From Humitalea sp038323655 (GTDB lineage: Bacteria; Pseudomonadota; Alphaproteobacteria; Acetobacterales; Acetobacteraceae): a DNA stretch of 12,689 bases. The translations under genes were made by a program, and so were the position numbers. The notes beneath the pieces are model-generated. The model ran no database searches. It saw nothing but the letters and a program-made list of their open reading frames with translations, and was not told the DNA's origin. Positions 5,857 to 12,689 of this stretch are shown in pieces. Within the stretch, counting starts at the first letter, position 1. Each line of letters begins with the position of its first letter. Location: the NCBI GenBank assembly GCA_038323655.1, contig JBBQHE010000128.1, positions 1 through 12,689 on the forward strand, written 5' to 3'.

Positions 5857-7596
5857 ATGGTACTGGTGCTGTCCGTGCTGCGCTGTCCCGACCAGGCGGT
5901 GCCTGAGCAGCGGCGCGTGCCCGGTGGCGAATACGTCATGGGCCGTGGCAGCGAATGCGACTGGCCGCTGCTGGACCCTGACCGGGTGCTGTCCAAGCGC
6001 CACTGCGCCGTGGAGTATTTTTCCGGCGGCTGGCAGGTGCGTGACCTGTCAACCAACGGCACCTTCGTGAATTCCAGCGGCGACCCGGTCGGCCGGGAAC
6101 AGACCCGGGCCCTCCGCGACGGCGATCGCCTCCGCATCGGATCGTATGAGATAGAGTGCCGCGTCGAGGAGGAAGCCGGCTGGGGTGCGGGGCAGTGGCA
6201 GTCGGCGCAGGCGACCCCGGACCCCATGGCACCGCCTGCCCAGGCCGGCGATGACATCTTCTCGGCACCCCTGCCGGGGCTCTCGCCGGCAGGCGGCCCG
6301 ATGCGGGGCTCGGCGCCGCTGCTTCCTGCCGACTTCGACCCGCTCGGCGACGATGACGCAGGCCCGGCCATGCCGGACCACCGGCCCAGCACCAACGACG
6401 TCTTCACCCCGCCACGCGCGACCATGCCCGATCTGCTGCCCGGCGACTGGGACGCGCCCATCGCGCCACCCGCGGCGCGGGGTGGCGATCCCTTCGGCAG
6501 CCTGCCCGACCCCTTCGCCGACGCGCCGCCCGGGGCACCACCCCGCACGCCTGCCGCGGACCCCTTTGCGGCGATGCCGGACCCCTTTGCCGCCCCGCGG
6601 CCCGCACCCGTCCGCGCGGCACCCTTGCCCGACCCGTTCGCCGACATGGCGCCCGCGGCCCCGCGGTCGGCGCCCCTGCCGGACCCCTTTGCCGCCCCGG
6701 CAGCGCCCCGTGCCGCACCGCTGCCCGACCCCTTCGCCGACCTCGCCCCCCCCGCAGCGCCGGGCCCGCCGCCAGCCTTGCCCGCTGCGGCCTTGCCCGA
6801 TCCCTTCGCCGATCTGGCGCCGCCCGCCGCACCCCGTGCGCGCCCGGTCGCCGACCCCTTCGCCGAACCAGGTGACCCTTTCGCCGCCGCGTCGCCGAAG
6901 CGGGCGGCCGTGGCCGATCCTTTCGCCGAGGCGGGGGACCCGCCGCCCGCTGCTGTCGCCATGCCGGTTGCGGTGCCGGCCGCACCGGTACAGGCGGCGC
7001 CGGCCGCACCACCACAGGCGGCGCCCGCCGCCTCCCTCGACCAGGCGCTGGCGTTGCTGATGAAGGGGGCAGGCCTGCCGGCCCCGCCGCCAGGTACCGA
7101 TGCCGCCGCGGCCCTGGTCGCGGCGGGCGTCGCGCTGCGCGCCTCGGTCGGCGGGCTGCGGGCGCTGCTGATCGCCCGGGCCGATGTGAAGCGCGAATTC
7201 CGGATCGAGCAGACCATGCTGCGCGCCGCCGGGAACAACCCGATCAAATTCGCAGCGACGGAGGAGATGGCCATCCAGGCGCTGCTCGGGCCGCGCGGCA
7301 ACGGGCCGGCGGCGGTCGAGGAAACGGTGGGTGACCTGACCGCGCACCAGGTCGCCACCGTCGCCGCCACGCAGGCAGCAGCCAAGGCGCTGCTCGCGCG
7401 GCTGGCGCCGGCGGGGGTCGAGGCGGACATCCCCGGCGGCGGCATCATGCCCGGCGCCCGCGAGAAGCGCCTGTGGGAGGCCTATCGCAAGCTGCACCAG
7501 CAGGTGACCGATCAGTTCGAGGATGACTTCGACAGCGCCTTCGGCAAGGCTTTCGCTCGTGCCTACGAAGACGCGTCACGCGCAAACAAGGCTTGA
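5857..7596 (+). CDS. tagH: T6SS-associated FHA domain protein (TagH/Fha)
   Basis: This 579-aa cytoplasmic regulator/scaffold has the TagH layout. The N-terminal forkhead-associated domain (about 1-105) keeps the phosphothreonine-binding signature GRG (29-31), SKRH (46-49) and STNGTF (65-70), so it should bind a pThr partner. Residues about 110-390 form a long, Pro/Ala/Asp-rich, probably disordered linker with 11 DPF motifs. The C-terminal domain (about 415-575) is the conserved TagH/Fha region, with KREFR (445-449), NNPIKF (460-465), DLTAHQ and a terminal Trp-Tyr-rich helix ending in FGKAFARAYE. In Pseudomonas and Agrobacterium, Fha is phosphorylated by PpkA or bound to phosphorylated TssL to activate assembly. 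Neither the kinase nor the phosphatase is in the window. It is followed after 47 bases by tssK, which supports one fha-tssKLM unit. FHA and T6SS assignment are firm; the control mode is inferred from relatives. Confidence 0.95.
   Translation: MVLVLSVLRCPDQAVPEQRRVPGGEYVMGRGSECDWPLLDPDRVLSKRHCAVEYFSGGWQVRDLSTNGTFVNSSGDPVGREQTRALRDGDRLRIGSYEIECRVEEEAGWGAGQWQSAQATPDPMAPPAQAGDDIFSAPLPGLSPAGGPMRGSAPLLPADFDPLGDDDAGPAMPDHRPSTNDVFTPPRATMPDLLPGDWDAPIAPPAARGGDPFGSLPDPFADAPPGAPPRTPAADPFAAMPDPFAAPRPAPVRAAPLPDPFADMAPAAPRSAPLPDPFAAPAAPRAAPLPDPFADLAPPAAPGPPPALPAAALPDPFADLAPPAAPRARPVADPFAEPGDPFAAASPKRAAVADPFAEAGDPPPAAVAMPVAVPAAPVQAAPAAPPQAAPAASLDQALALLMKGAGLPAPPPGTDAAAALVAAGVALRASVGGLRALLIARADVKREFRIEQTMLRAAGNNPIKFAATEEMAIQALLGPRGNGPAAVEETVGDLTAHQVATVAATQAAAKALLARLAPAGVEADIPGGGIMPGAREKRLWEAYRKLHQQVTDQFEDDFDSAFGKAFARAYEDASRANKA
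6487..6927 (+). repeat. DPF(A)-motif repeat tract in the FHA linker
   Basis: Residues 211-357 contain one DPFG and ten DPFA motifs, often as LPDPFAD or VADPFAE, separated by irregular Pro/Ala runs. In DNA this recurs as GACCCCTTCGCC and close variants. Spacing is uneven, so it is a motif array and not a strict tandem repeat. Repeated short GC-rich units may make the linker length variable between strains. Confidence 0.8.
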
Positions 7597-7643
7597 GGGC
7601 TCGGTCTCCCGAAAGGGACCAGGATGGGGGAACGGCAGTCAGC

Positions 7644-8981
7644 ATGGCTTGGAACGACAAGGTTGTCTGGCAAGAGGGCATGTTCCTCCGCGCACAGCAC
7701 TTCCAGCAGCAGGACCGCTATCTTGAGCATCTGCTCCAGGCCCGTGCCGCGCCGTTGCGCGCCCACCCCTGGGGCGTCACGGAATTCGTCCTGGACCGGG
7801 ACCTGCTGGCGGCGGGCAAGTTCGCCGTGTCCAACGTCGCGGGTGTGCTGGAGGACGGGACGCCCTTCGCCGTCCCCGGCACCGCAGACCAGCCGCCGCC
7901 GCTCGATCTCGCCGAAGGCACGCGCAACCAGGTCGTCTACCTGGCCTTGCCGGTGCGGCAGCCAGGCAGCCCCGAAGTCACCGCCAGCGACGGGGCGGAA
8001 GCCACGGCCGCGCGCTATTCGCTGCGTCCCTTCGAAGCCTATGACACGCATTCGGACGCGACCCTTCCCGCGGAGCTCGGCATCGGCCGGCCCCGCCTGC
8101 GCTTCATGCTGGAGAGCGAGGAACGCGCCGGCTTCTCCTGCCTTGGCCTTGCCCGCATCGTGGAGGTCCAGGCCGATCGCCGCGTGATGGTGGATGAGCG
8201 TTTCATGCCGCCCTGCCTGCGGATTTCCGCGGTGCCGCCGCTGGCCAATATCGTGGCCGAACTTGTCGGCATGCTCGGCCAGCGGGCCGAGGCTTTGGGC
8301 GCGCGGCTGTCGCAACCCGGCGCGCGCGGCGTGGCCGAGGTCGCGGACTTCCTGCTGCTGCAGACGGTGAACCGCTGCCTGCCCTTGCTCGCGCATTACG
8401 CCGACGCGGGGAATGTGCATCCCGAGACGCTGTTCGCGACGCTGGTGCAGATCGCCGGCGAACTTGCGACCTTCACCGCAGCTGACAAGAAGGCCTCGAC
8501 CTACCCCGCCTATCGGCACGACGACCTGCAGCGCTCCTTCGCGCCGGTGATCGCCGATCTGCGCCGCAGCCTGTCGGCGGTGCTGGAAAGCAATGCCGTG
8601 GAAATCCCGCTGCAGGAACGCAGCCATGGGGTGCGCGTCGGCCCGATCCTGGACCGCAACCTGCTGCGCGCGGGCCAGTTCGTCCTGACGGTGATGGCCG
8701 ACATGCCGGGCGAACAGGTGCGGCGGCAGTTCCCCAACCAAGTCAAGATCGGCGCGGTCGAACACATCCGCGAACTGGTGAACGTGGCGCTGCCCGGCAT
8801 CGTCGTGCGGCCGCTGCCGGTGGCGCCGCGGCAGATCCCCTTCCATGCCGGGGCGGTCTACTTCGAGCTTGATCGCGGCAGCCCGCATTGGCAGCAGATG
8901 CAGACCAGCGGTGGCTTCGCGATCCATGTCTCGGGTGACTTCCCGAACCTCCGTCTCAGCCTCTGGGCGATCCGCGCATGA
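7644..8981 (+). CDS. tssK: T6SS baseplate protein TssK
   Basis: TssK is the baseplate subunit that links the TssEFG wedge to the TssLM membrane complex; as a trimer its head binds TssL/TssM. The 445-aa product has the usual length and the diagnostic N-terminus WQEGMFLRAQHFQQQDRY (9-26). A YSLRPFEA segment, PPCLRIS and a C-terminal LPGI...RQIPFHAGAVYFELDR...W..M...GGFAIHVSGDFPNL region are all TssK hallmarks. I chose ATG at 7644, which gives the conserved MAWND-type start and has GGGGGAA (7626-7632) upstream. A TTG at 7593 overlapping the FHA stop would add 17 unconserved residues. The stop overlaps tssL as ATGA, so TssK and TssL are translationally coupled. No oddities seen. Confidence 0.97.
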   Translation: MAWNDKVVWQEGMFLRAQHFQQQDRYLEHLLQARAAPLRAHPWGVTEFVLDRDLLAAGKFAVSNVAGVLEDGTPFAVPGTADQPPPLDLAEGTRNQVVYLALPVRQPGSPEVTASDGAEATAARYSLRPFEAYDTHSDATLPAELGIGRPRLRFMLESEERAGFSCLGLARIVEVQADRRVMVDERFMPPCLRISAVPPLANIVAELVGMLGQRAEALGARLSQPGARGVAEVADFLLLQTVNRCLPLLAHYADAGNVHPETLFATLVQIAGELATFTAADKKASTYPAYRHDDLQRSFAPVIADLRRSLSAVLESNAVEIPLQERSHGVRVGPILDRNLLRAGQFVLTVMADMPGEQVRRQFPNQVKIGAVEHIRELVNVALPGIVVRPLPVAPRQIPFHAGAVYFELDRGSPHWQQMQTSGGFAIHVSGDFPNLRLSLWAIRA

Positions 8982-10372
8982 GCGACAATCCTTTCGGCGA
9001 ACCCGACGAATCCGACCGCACGGTGGTGCGCGGGGCAGGGGCCAAGCCCGCCGCCCCGGCCGGCCCACCCCCGTTTGGCGGCCCACCGCCGCGCGCCGCA
9101 GCACCCGCCGCCCCGGCTGGCGCCAGCGCGCCGCGCCTGGCCGGTGAGGCCGAGGCCATCCCCAAGGTCGGTCCCGGCCCGCTGGCCGCCGCCGCCTCGC
9201 CCTTGCTGGAAATGCTGGCGCGGCTGGCCAATGCCGGGGTCGCCGGTGCGCCGAACCCCGACGAGTTGCGCGAACGCGCGCTGCGGTCGCTGCGCCAGTT
9301 CGAAGCGGATGCGCGCGAGATCGGCGCGACCGCCGAGGAAATCCGCGCGACGCATTACGTCGTTTCCTCGGCGCTGGACGATGTGGTGCTGAGCACCCCC
9401 TGGGGCGCGCAATCGGGTTGGGCTGCGAAGTCGCTGGTCTCGACCTTCCACCAGGAAACACGCTCGGGCGAAAGGGTCTTTGACCTGCTGACCGGGATGA
9501 TGAAGGACCCTGGCCGCTACAAGGGCGCGCTGGAGGTGTCCTACCTCGCCCTCTCGCTCGGCTTGCAGGGCAAGTACCGGCTGATGCCGCGTGGCGCTGC
9601 CGAACTCGATCGCACGCGGGAGGGGCTGTACCAGTTGCTGGCGCAACTGCGCGGGCCTTATGAGCGGGAACTCTCGCCGCATTGGAAGGGCGCCAACGCG
9701 CCGCATCGCGGGCAGAGCCGCAGCATCCCCGCCTGGGTCGCCGCGGCCTTTGCCGTGGCTCTGCTGGGCGGCGGCTGGTACTGGCTCTCGGACGGGCTGT
9801 CGGCCAGCGCGGGCGGGCTCTACGAACGCATGGCGGCCCTGCCGCCCGGCGTGCTGCCGACGATCGACCGCAGCGCGCCGCCGGTGCCACCCGCCCCGCC
9901 GTCCCCGCCACCGCCCGAACGCCGCCCGCCGGATGCGGCGCCCAAACTGCGGCAGTTCCTCGCACCCGAAATCGCGCAGGGCCTGGTCACGGTCGATGGC
10001 GATGCGCAGCGGCTGCTGGTGCGCATACGCGGCCGTGGCATGTTCGCCTCCGGTGCCGCGACGGTCGATCCGCGCTTCGTCGATATCCTCCGCCGCATCG
10101 GCGAGGGGCTGAAGGACGAGCCGGGGCGCGTGGTCGTGCAGGGGCATTCGGACAACCAGCCGATCCGCACCGTGCGCTTCCCGTCCAACTTCGCGCTGTC
10201 CCAGGCGCGGGCGCAGGAGGCGATGGCCGCCATCGTGGCCGCCAATGGCGATGCCAGCCGCTTCATCGCCGAAGGGCGCGGCGATGCCGAACCGGTGACG
10301 ACCAATGCGACGGCGGAGGGCCGGGAAGAAAACCGGCGCATCGACGTCGTCCTGCTGCGTGGAGCCCGCTGA
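8978..10372 (+). CDS. tssL: T6SS inner-membrane protein TssL with OmpA-like domain (DotU family)
   Basis: This 464-aa protein anchors the T6SS in the inner membrane. A Pro/Ala-rich cytoplasmic tail (about 1-70) is followed by the DotU/TssL cytoplasmic domain (72-235), with ATHYVVSSALDDVVL (124-138), TPWG (140-143), FHQET, GERVFDLL and LEVSYLALSLGLQGKYR (185-201). A single transmembrane helix (about 250-270) leads to a second Pro-rich linker (300-322). A periplasmic OmpA-like domain (about 335-462) follows, with GHSDNQPI (389-396), NFALSQARA (404-412) and a terminal EENRRIDVVL (450-459) typical of peptidoglycan binding. This 'evolved' TssL can grip the cell wall itself, replacing a separate TagL-type protein. 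ATG at 8978 overlaps tssK by 4 bases; tssM follows after one base. The Thr residues in the N-terminal tail could be kinase targets read by the FHA protein, as in Agrobacterium TssL, but this is inference. Confidence 0.97.
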   Translation: MSDNPFGEPDESDRTVVRGAGAKPAAPAGPPPFGGPPPRAAAPAAPAGASAPRLAGEAEAIPKVGPGPLAAAASPLLEMLARLANAGVAGAPNPDELRERALRSLRQFEADAREIGATAEEIRATHYVVSSALDDVVLSTPWGAQSGWAAKSLVSTFHQETRSGERVFDLLTGMMKDPGRYKGALEVSYLALSLGLQGKYRLMPRGAAELDRTREGLYQLLAQLRGPYERELSPHWKGANAPHRGQSRSIPAWVAAAFAVALLGGGWYWLSDGLSASAGGLYERMAALPPGVLPTIDRSAPPVPPAPPSPPPPERRPPDAAPKLRQFLAPEIAQGLVTVDGDAQRLLVRIRGRGMFASGAATVDPRFVDILRRIGEGLKDEPGRVVVQGHSDNQPIRTVRFPSNFALSQARAQEAMAAIVAANGDASRFIAEGRGDAEPVTTNATAEGREENRRIDVVLLRGAR

Positions 10373-10373
10373 G

Positions 10374-12689
10374 ATGCGCGCCTTCTTCTCCATCCCTGCG
10401 CTTGGCGCGCTGCTCGGCATCCTGTTGCTGGATGTTGTCGTCTGGCTTTTCGCGCCCCTGCTGGGCGAGGCTTTCGACGCGATCTGGCTGCGCGCCGTTC
10501 TGGTGTTCGTGCCCATTCTGCTATGGGCCGTCATCGTCTGGCTGATGGGGCGCCGGCGGGAGGGGCGGGACACCGCACTGGTCGAAGCTGCGGCCGCCCC
10601 CGACCCCAAGGTCAAGAAGGACGAGAATGCCGCGGCCGAGGAAGCCGAGCTCCGCGCCAAGCTGACCGATGCCCTGGCCAAGCTGAAGACCGCGACCGGC
10701 GGCAAGGGCACCTTCCTTTATGACCTGCCCTGGTATGCGATCGTCGGCCCGCCCGGTTCGGGCAAGACCACGGCGCTGATGAACAGCGGGCTGGAGTTTC
10801 CGTTGGCCGAAGGCCGGGTCGCCGGCGTCGGCGGCACGCGCTTCTGCGACTGGTGGCTGTCCGAACGCGCGGTGATGATCGACACCGCCGGGCGCTACAC
10901 CACGCAGGACAGCGATGCCGATGCCGACAAGGCCGGCTGGGAACGCTTCCTCGACCTCGTGAAGAAGAACCGTCCGCGCCAGCCCTTGAACGGGGTGATC
11001 GTGGCCTTCGGCGTGGACATGCTCTCCCGCCTCGATGCCGGGGCGCGGGAGACGCATGCCCGTACCGTGCGGCGCCGGATCAAGGAGCTGGAGACCAAGC
11101 TCGGCCAGCGCCTCCCGATCTATTTCATGATCAGCAAGACCGACCTGCTGCCCGGCTTCACCGAATTCTTCGACGACCTGGACAAGGCCGGGCGCGAGCA
11201 GGTCTGGGGCTTCACCTTCCCCGTGGCCTCCACGCCGGAAGGCGCTGTGCAAAAATTCGGGGAAGAATTCAAGGCGCTGGAAGCCCGGCTGACCGACCGG
11301 CTGATGGAGCGTTTGCAGGCCGAGCGCGGCCCGTCGCAGCGCGCGCTGATCGCGGGCTTCCCGGCCCAGGTCGCGTCGATGGAAGCGCCCTTGCAGGCCT
11401 TCGTGCAGGCGGCCTTCGGTGGCTCCAAGCTCGATCCTGCGCCGTTTCTGCGCGGCGTGTATTTCACCTCCGGCACGCAGGAGGGCACGCCGCTCGACCG
11501 GCTGTCCGGCGCGCTGTCGCGGGCTTTTGGCCTCGACCCCAAGCGGCCCGCTGCGATCATGGGGCAGAAGGGCCGGGCCTACTTCCTCGGCCGGCTGCTG
11601 AAGGATGTGGTCTTCAACGAGGCGCGGCTGGCGGCCAATGACCGTGGGCTGGAATCCCGCCGGCGCATGACGCAGCTCGGTGCCTGGGCCGCGGCCCTGC
11701 TGCTGCTGGTCGGCGGCGGCGCCTGGGGCTTCTTCGCCATGGGCACCGAAGCCGCCCGCGCGCAGCGCCTGGCGACGGCCGTCAGCGCGGCGGAGGCGGC
11801 AGTTGCCCCGGCCCAGCCGCTCGACCGTGTGCCCTCGCCGGATCTGACGCGCGTGCTCGGCTATCTGGAGGCCACGCGCGCCCTGCCCGATGCGGCGAAG
11901 GGCGATGGCCCGGCCTTCGGGCTGAGTCAGGAGGAGATGCTGACCGCGGGCGCGCAATCGGCCTATCGCCGCGCGCTCGACCGGGTGCTGCTGCCGCGGC
12001 TGCTGGCGCGGCTGGAGACGCAGATCCGCCAGGGCATCCAGCGGCCTGACTTTCTGTACGAGGCGGTGCGCGTCTACCTGATGCTCGGCAAGCAGGGACC
12101 GATGGATACGGCGCTCGTGAAGGAATGGTTCGGGCTGGACTGGCAGTCGGAGTTTCCTGGCGCGGTGAACCAGCCTGGGCGTGATGCCTTGGCGCGGCAT
12201 CTGGATGCGATGCTGGCCGGGTCGCTGGCGGCCTATCCGCTGGATGGTGCGCTGGTCGATCAGGCGCGGCGCGTGTTCTCGCGCCTGCCGATGGCACAGC
12301 GCGTCTATACCCGGCTGCGTCCGCTGGCCGAGAACATCCCCGCCTGGACCCCGGCGCAGCCGCTGGGCGCTGCCGGGCAGCGCTACTTCACCCGCAGCAG
12401 CGGCCGGCCGCTGACCGAAGGCGTGCCAGGGCTGTTCACCGTGCAAGGGCTTTACGGCGCGGTGCTGCCACGCCTGCCGCAGGCCGCCCTGGAAGCGGCC
12501 AGCGAGTCTTGGGTGCTGGGGCCCGAGGCCTTGACCGCTGGCGCCGGCAACCCCGGCCGGCTGGAGGCCGATGTGCTGGCGCTCTATGCCGCCGACTACG
12601 TCCGCGCCTGGGAAGCCATGCTGGGCGACCTCGTGCTGCCGCCCTTCGCCAATCTGAACGCGGCGGCCGAGGCGTTGAACCTGCTGGGG
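10374..12689 (+). CDS. tssM: T6SS membrane complex protein TssM (IcmF family), 3' end missing
   Basis: The frame runs open from ATG 10374 to the last base, giving 772 residues of a protein usually about 1,150-1,200 long. Two N-terminal membrane helices (about 8-29 and 40-58) precede a cytoplasmic NTPase-like domain. That domain has an intact Walker A, GPPGSGKT (125-132), a DTAGRY motif (170-175) in the Walker B region, and SKTDLL (254-259) as a G4-like NKxD variant. A third helix (about 435-456) leads to the periplasmic part. The C-terminal region that contacts TssJ is outside the window. GGAG at 10361-10364, 9 bases before the ATG, and a one-base gap from tssL support the start. TssM forms the trans-envelope channel with TssL and TssJ and is needed for firing. 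The intact Walker A is notable because some IcmF proteins have lost it. Confidence 0.96.
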   Translation, partial: MRAFFSIPALGALLGILLLDVVVWLFAPLLGEAFDAIWLRAVLVFVPILLWAVIVWLMGRRREGRDTALVEAAAAPDPKVKKDENAAAEEAELRAKLTDALAKLKTATGGKGTFLYDLPWYAIVGPPGSGKTTALMNSGLEFPLAEGRVAGVGGTRFCDWWLSERAVMIDTAGRYTTQDSDADADKAGWERFLDLVKKNRPRQPLNGVIVAFGVDMLSRLDAGARETHARTVRRRIKELETKLGQRLPIYFMISKTDLLPGFTEFFDDLDKAGREQVWGFTFPVASTPEGAVQKFGEEFKALEARLTDRLMERLQAERGPSQRALIAGFPAQVASMEAPLQAFVQAAFGGSKLDPAPFLRGVYFTSGTQEGTPLDRLSGALSRAFGLDPKRPAAIMGQKGRAYFLGRLLKDVVFNEARLAANDRGLESRRRMTQLGAWAAALLLLVGGGAWGFFAMGTEAARAQRLATAVSAAEAAVAPAQPLDRVPSPDLTRVLGYLEATRALPDAAKGDGPAFGLSQEEMLTAGAQSAYRRALDRVLLPRLLARLETQIRQGIQRPDFLYEAVRVYLMLGKQGPMDTALVKEWFGLDWQSEFPGAVNQPGRDALARHLDAMLAGSLAAYPLDGALVDQARRVFSRLPMAQRVYTRLRPLAENIPAWTPAQPLGAAGQRYFTRSSGRPLTEGVPGLFTVQGLYGAVLPRLPQAALEAASESWVLGPEALTAGAGNPGRLEADVLALYAADYVRAWEAMLGDLVLPPFANLNAAAEALNLLG

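Noticed and set aside
7593..7643. Earlier TTG start for tssK overlapping the FHA stop
   Set aside because: The 17 extra residues are not TssK-like, and the conserved N-terminus begins at ATG 7644 with its own upstream G-rich ribosome binding site.
7563..9965. An 800-codon minus-strand open frame opposite tssK and tssL
   Set aside because: The translation is Arg/Pro/Ala-rich low complexity with no recognisable domain, while the + strand holds two textbook T6SS proteins.
10521..12446. A 641-codon minus-strand open frame opposite tssM
   Set aside because: It is a mirror of the high-GC tssM codons. TssM is supported by Walker motifs and membrane helices on the + strand.
1..12689. CRISPR arrays, tRNA/rRNA genes, insertion sequences or attachment sites
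   Set aside because: Apart from the in-gene motif repeats and the 21-bp phased elements, I saw no spaced identical repeats, cloverleaf-like segments, transposase motifs or flanking inverted repeats.

Overview
The window reads as chromosomal DNA of a high-GC alphaproteobacterium. The type of T6SS genes, the codon use and the Pro/Ala-rich linkers fit Acetobacteraceae/Rhodospirillales-like genomes (Roseomonas-type), but this is inference, with no rRNA or marker gene to fix it. Every gene I can support lies on the + strand. Coding density is very high, and no stretch longer than about 130 bases lacks a gene.

Region 1 (1-2670) is a four-gene catabolic transcription unit with overlapping ends. It holds the 3' part of a dihydropyrimidinase/D-hydantoinase-type cyclic amidohydrolase, a short-chain dehydrogenase relative with a non-canonical active site, a DUF1445/D-glutamate cyclase-family protein, and a small GlcG/HbpS-family protein. 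Two of the four families act on cyclic amides or related compounds (dihydropyrimidines/hydantoins; D-glutamate/5-oxo-D-proline), so a scavenging or detoxification pathway for such compounds is a reasonable guess.

Region 2 (2671-2801) is a 131-bp intergenic gap and the probable control region of the next unit. It has a CCGCT-led repeat at exact 21-bp spacing and a near-perfect 16-bp palindrome. It ends in a strong Shine-Dalgarno sequence in front of a TTG start.

Region 3 (2802-12689) is part of a type VI secretion system (T6SS) locus in the order vgrG (tssI), a 195-aa protein of unknown function, PAAR tip protein, FHA-domain protein (tagH/fha), tssK, tssL and tssM; tssM runs off the right edge. 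VgrG and PAAR form the puncturing spike. TssK connects the baseplate to the membrane complex. TssL and TssM form the inner-membrane complex, and TssL carries a peptidoglycan-binding OmpA-like domain. The FHA protein suggests phosphothreonine-dependent control. Sheath, tube, ClpV, TssJ, kinase and phosphatase genes are not in the window. No fused toxin domain or recognisable effector/immunity pair is present. The most interesting unknown is therefore the 195-aa protein encoded between the spike and tip genes, a position where T6SS adaptors or cargo are often found.
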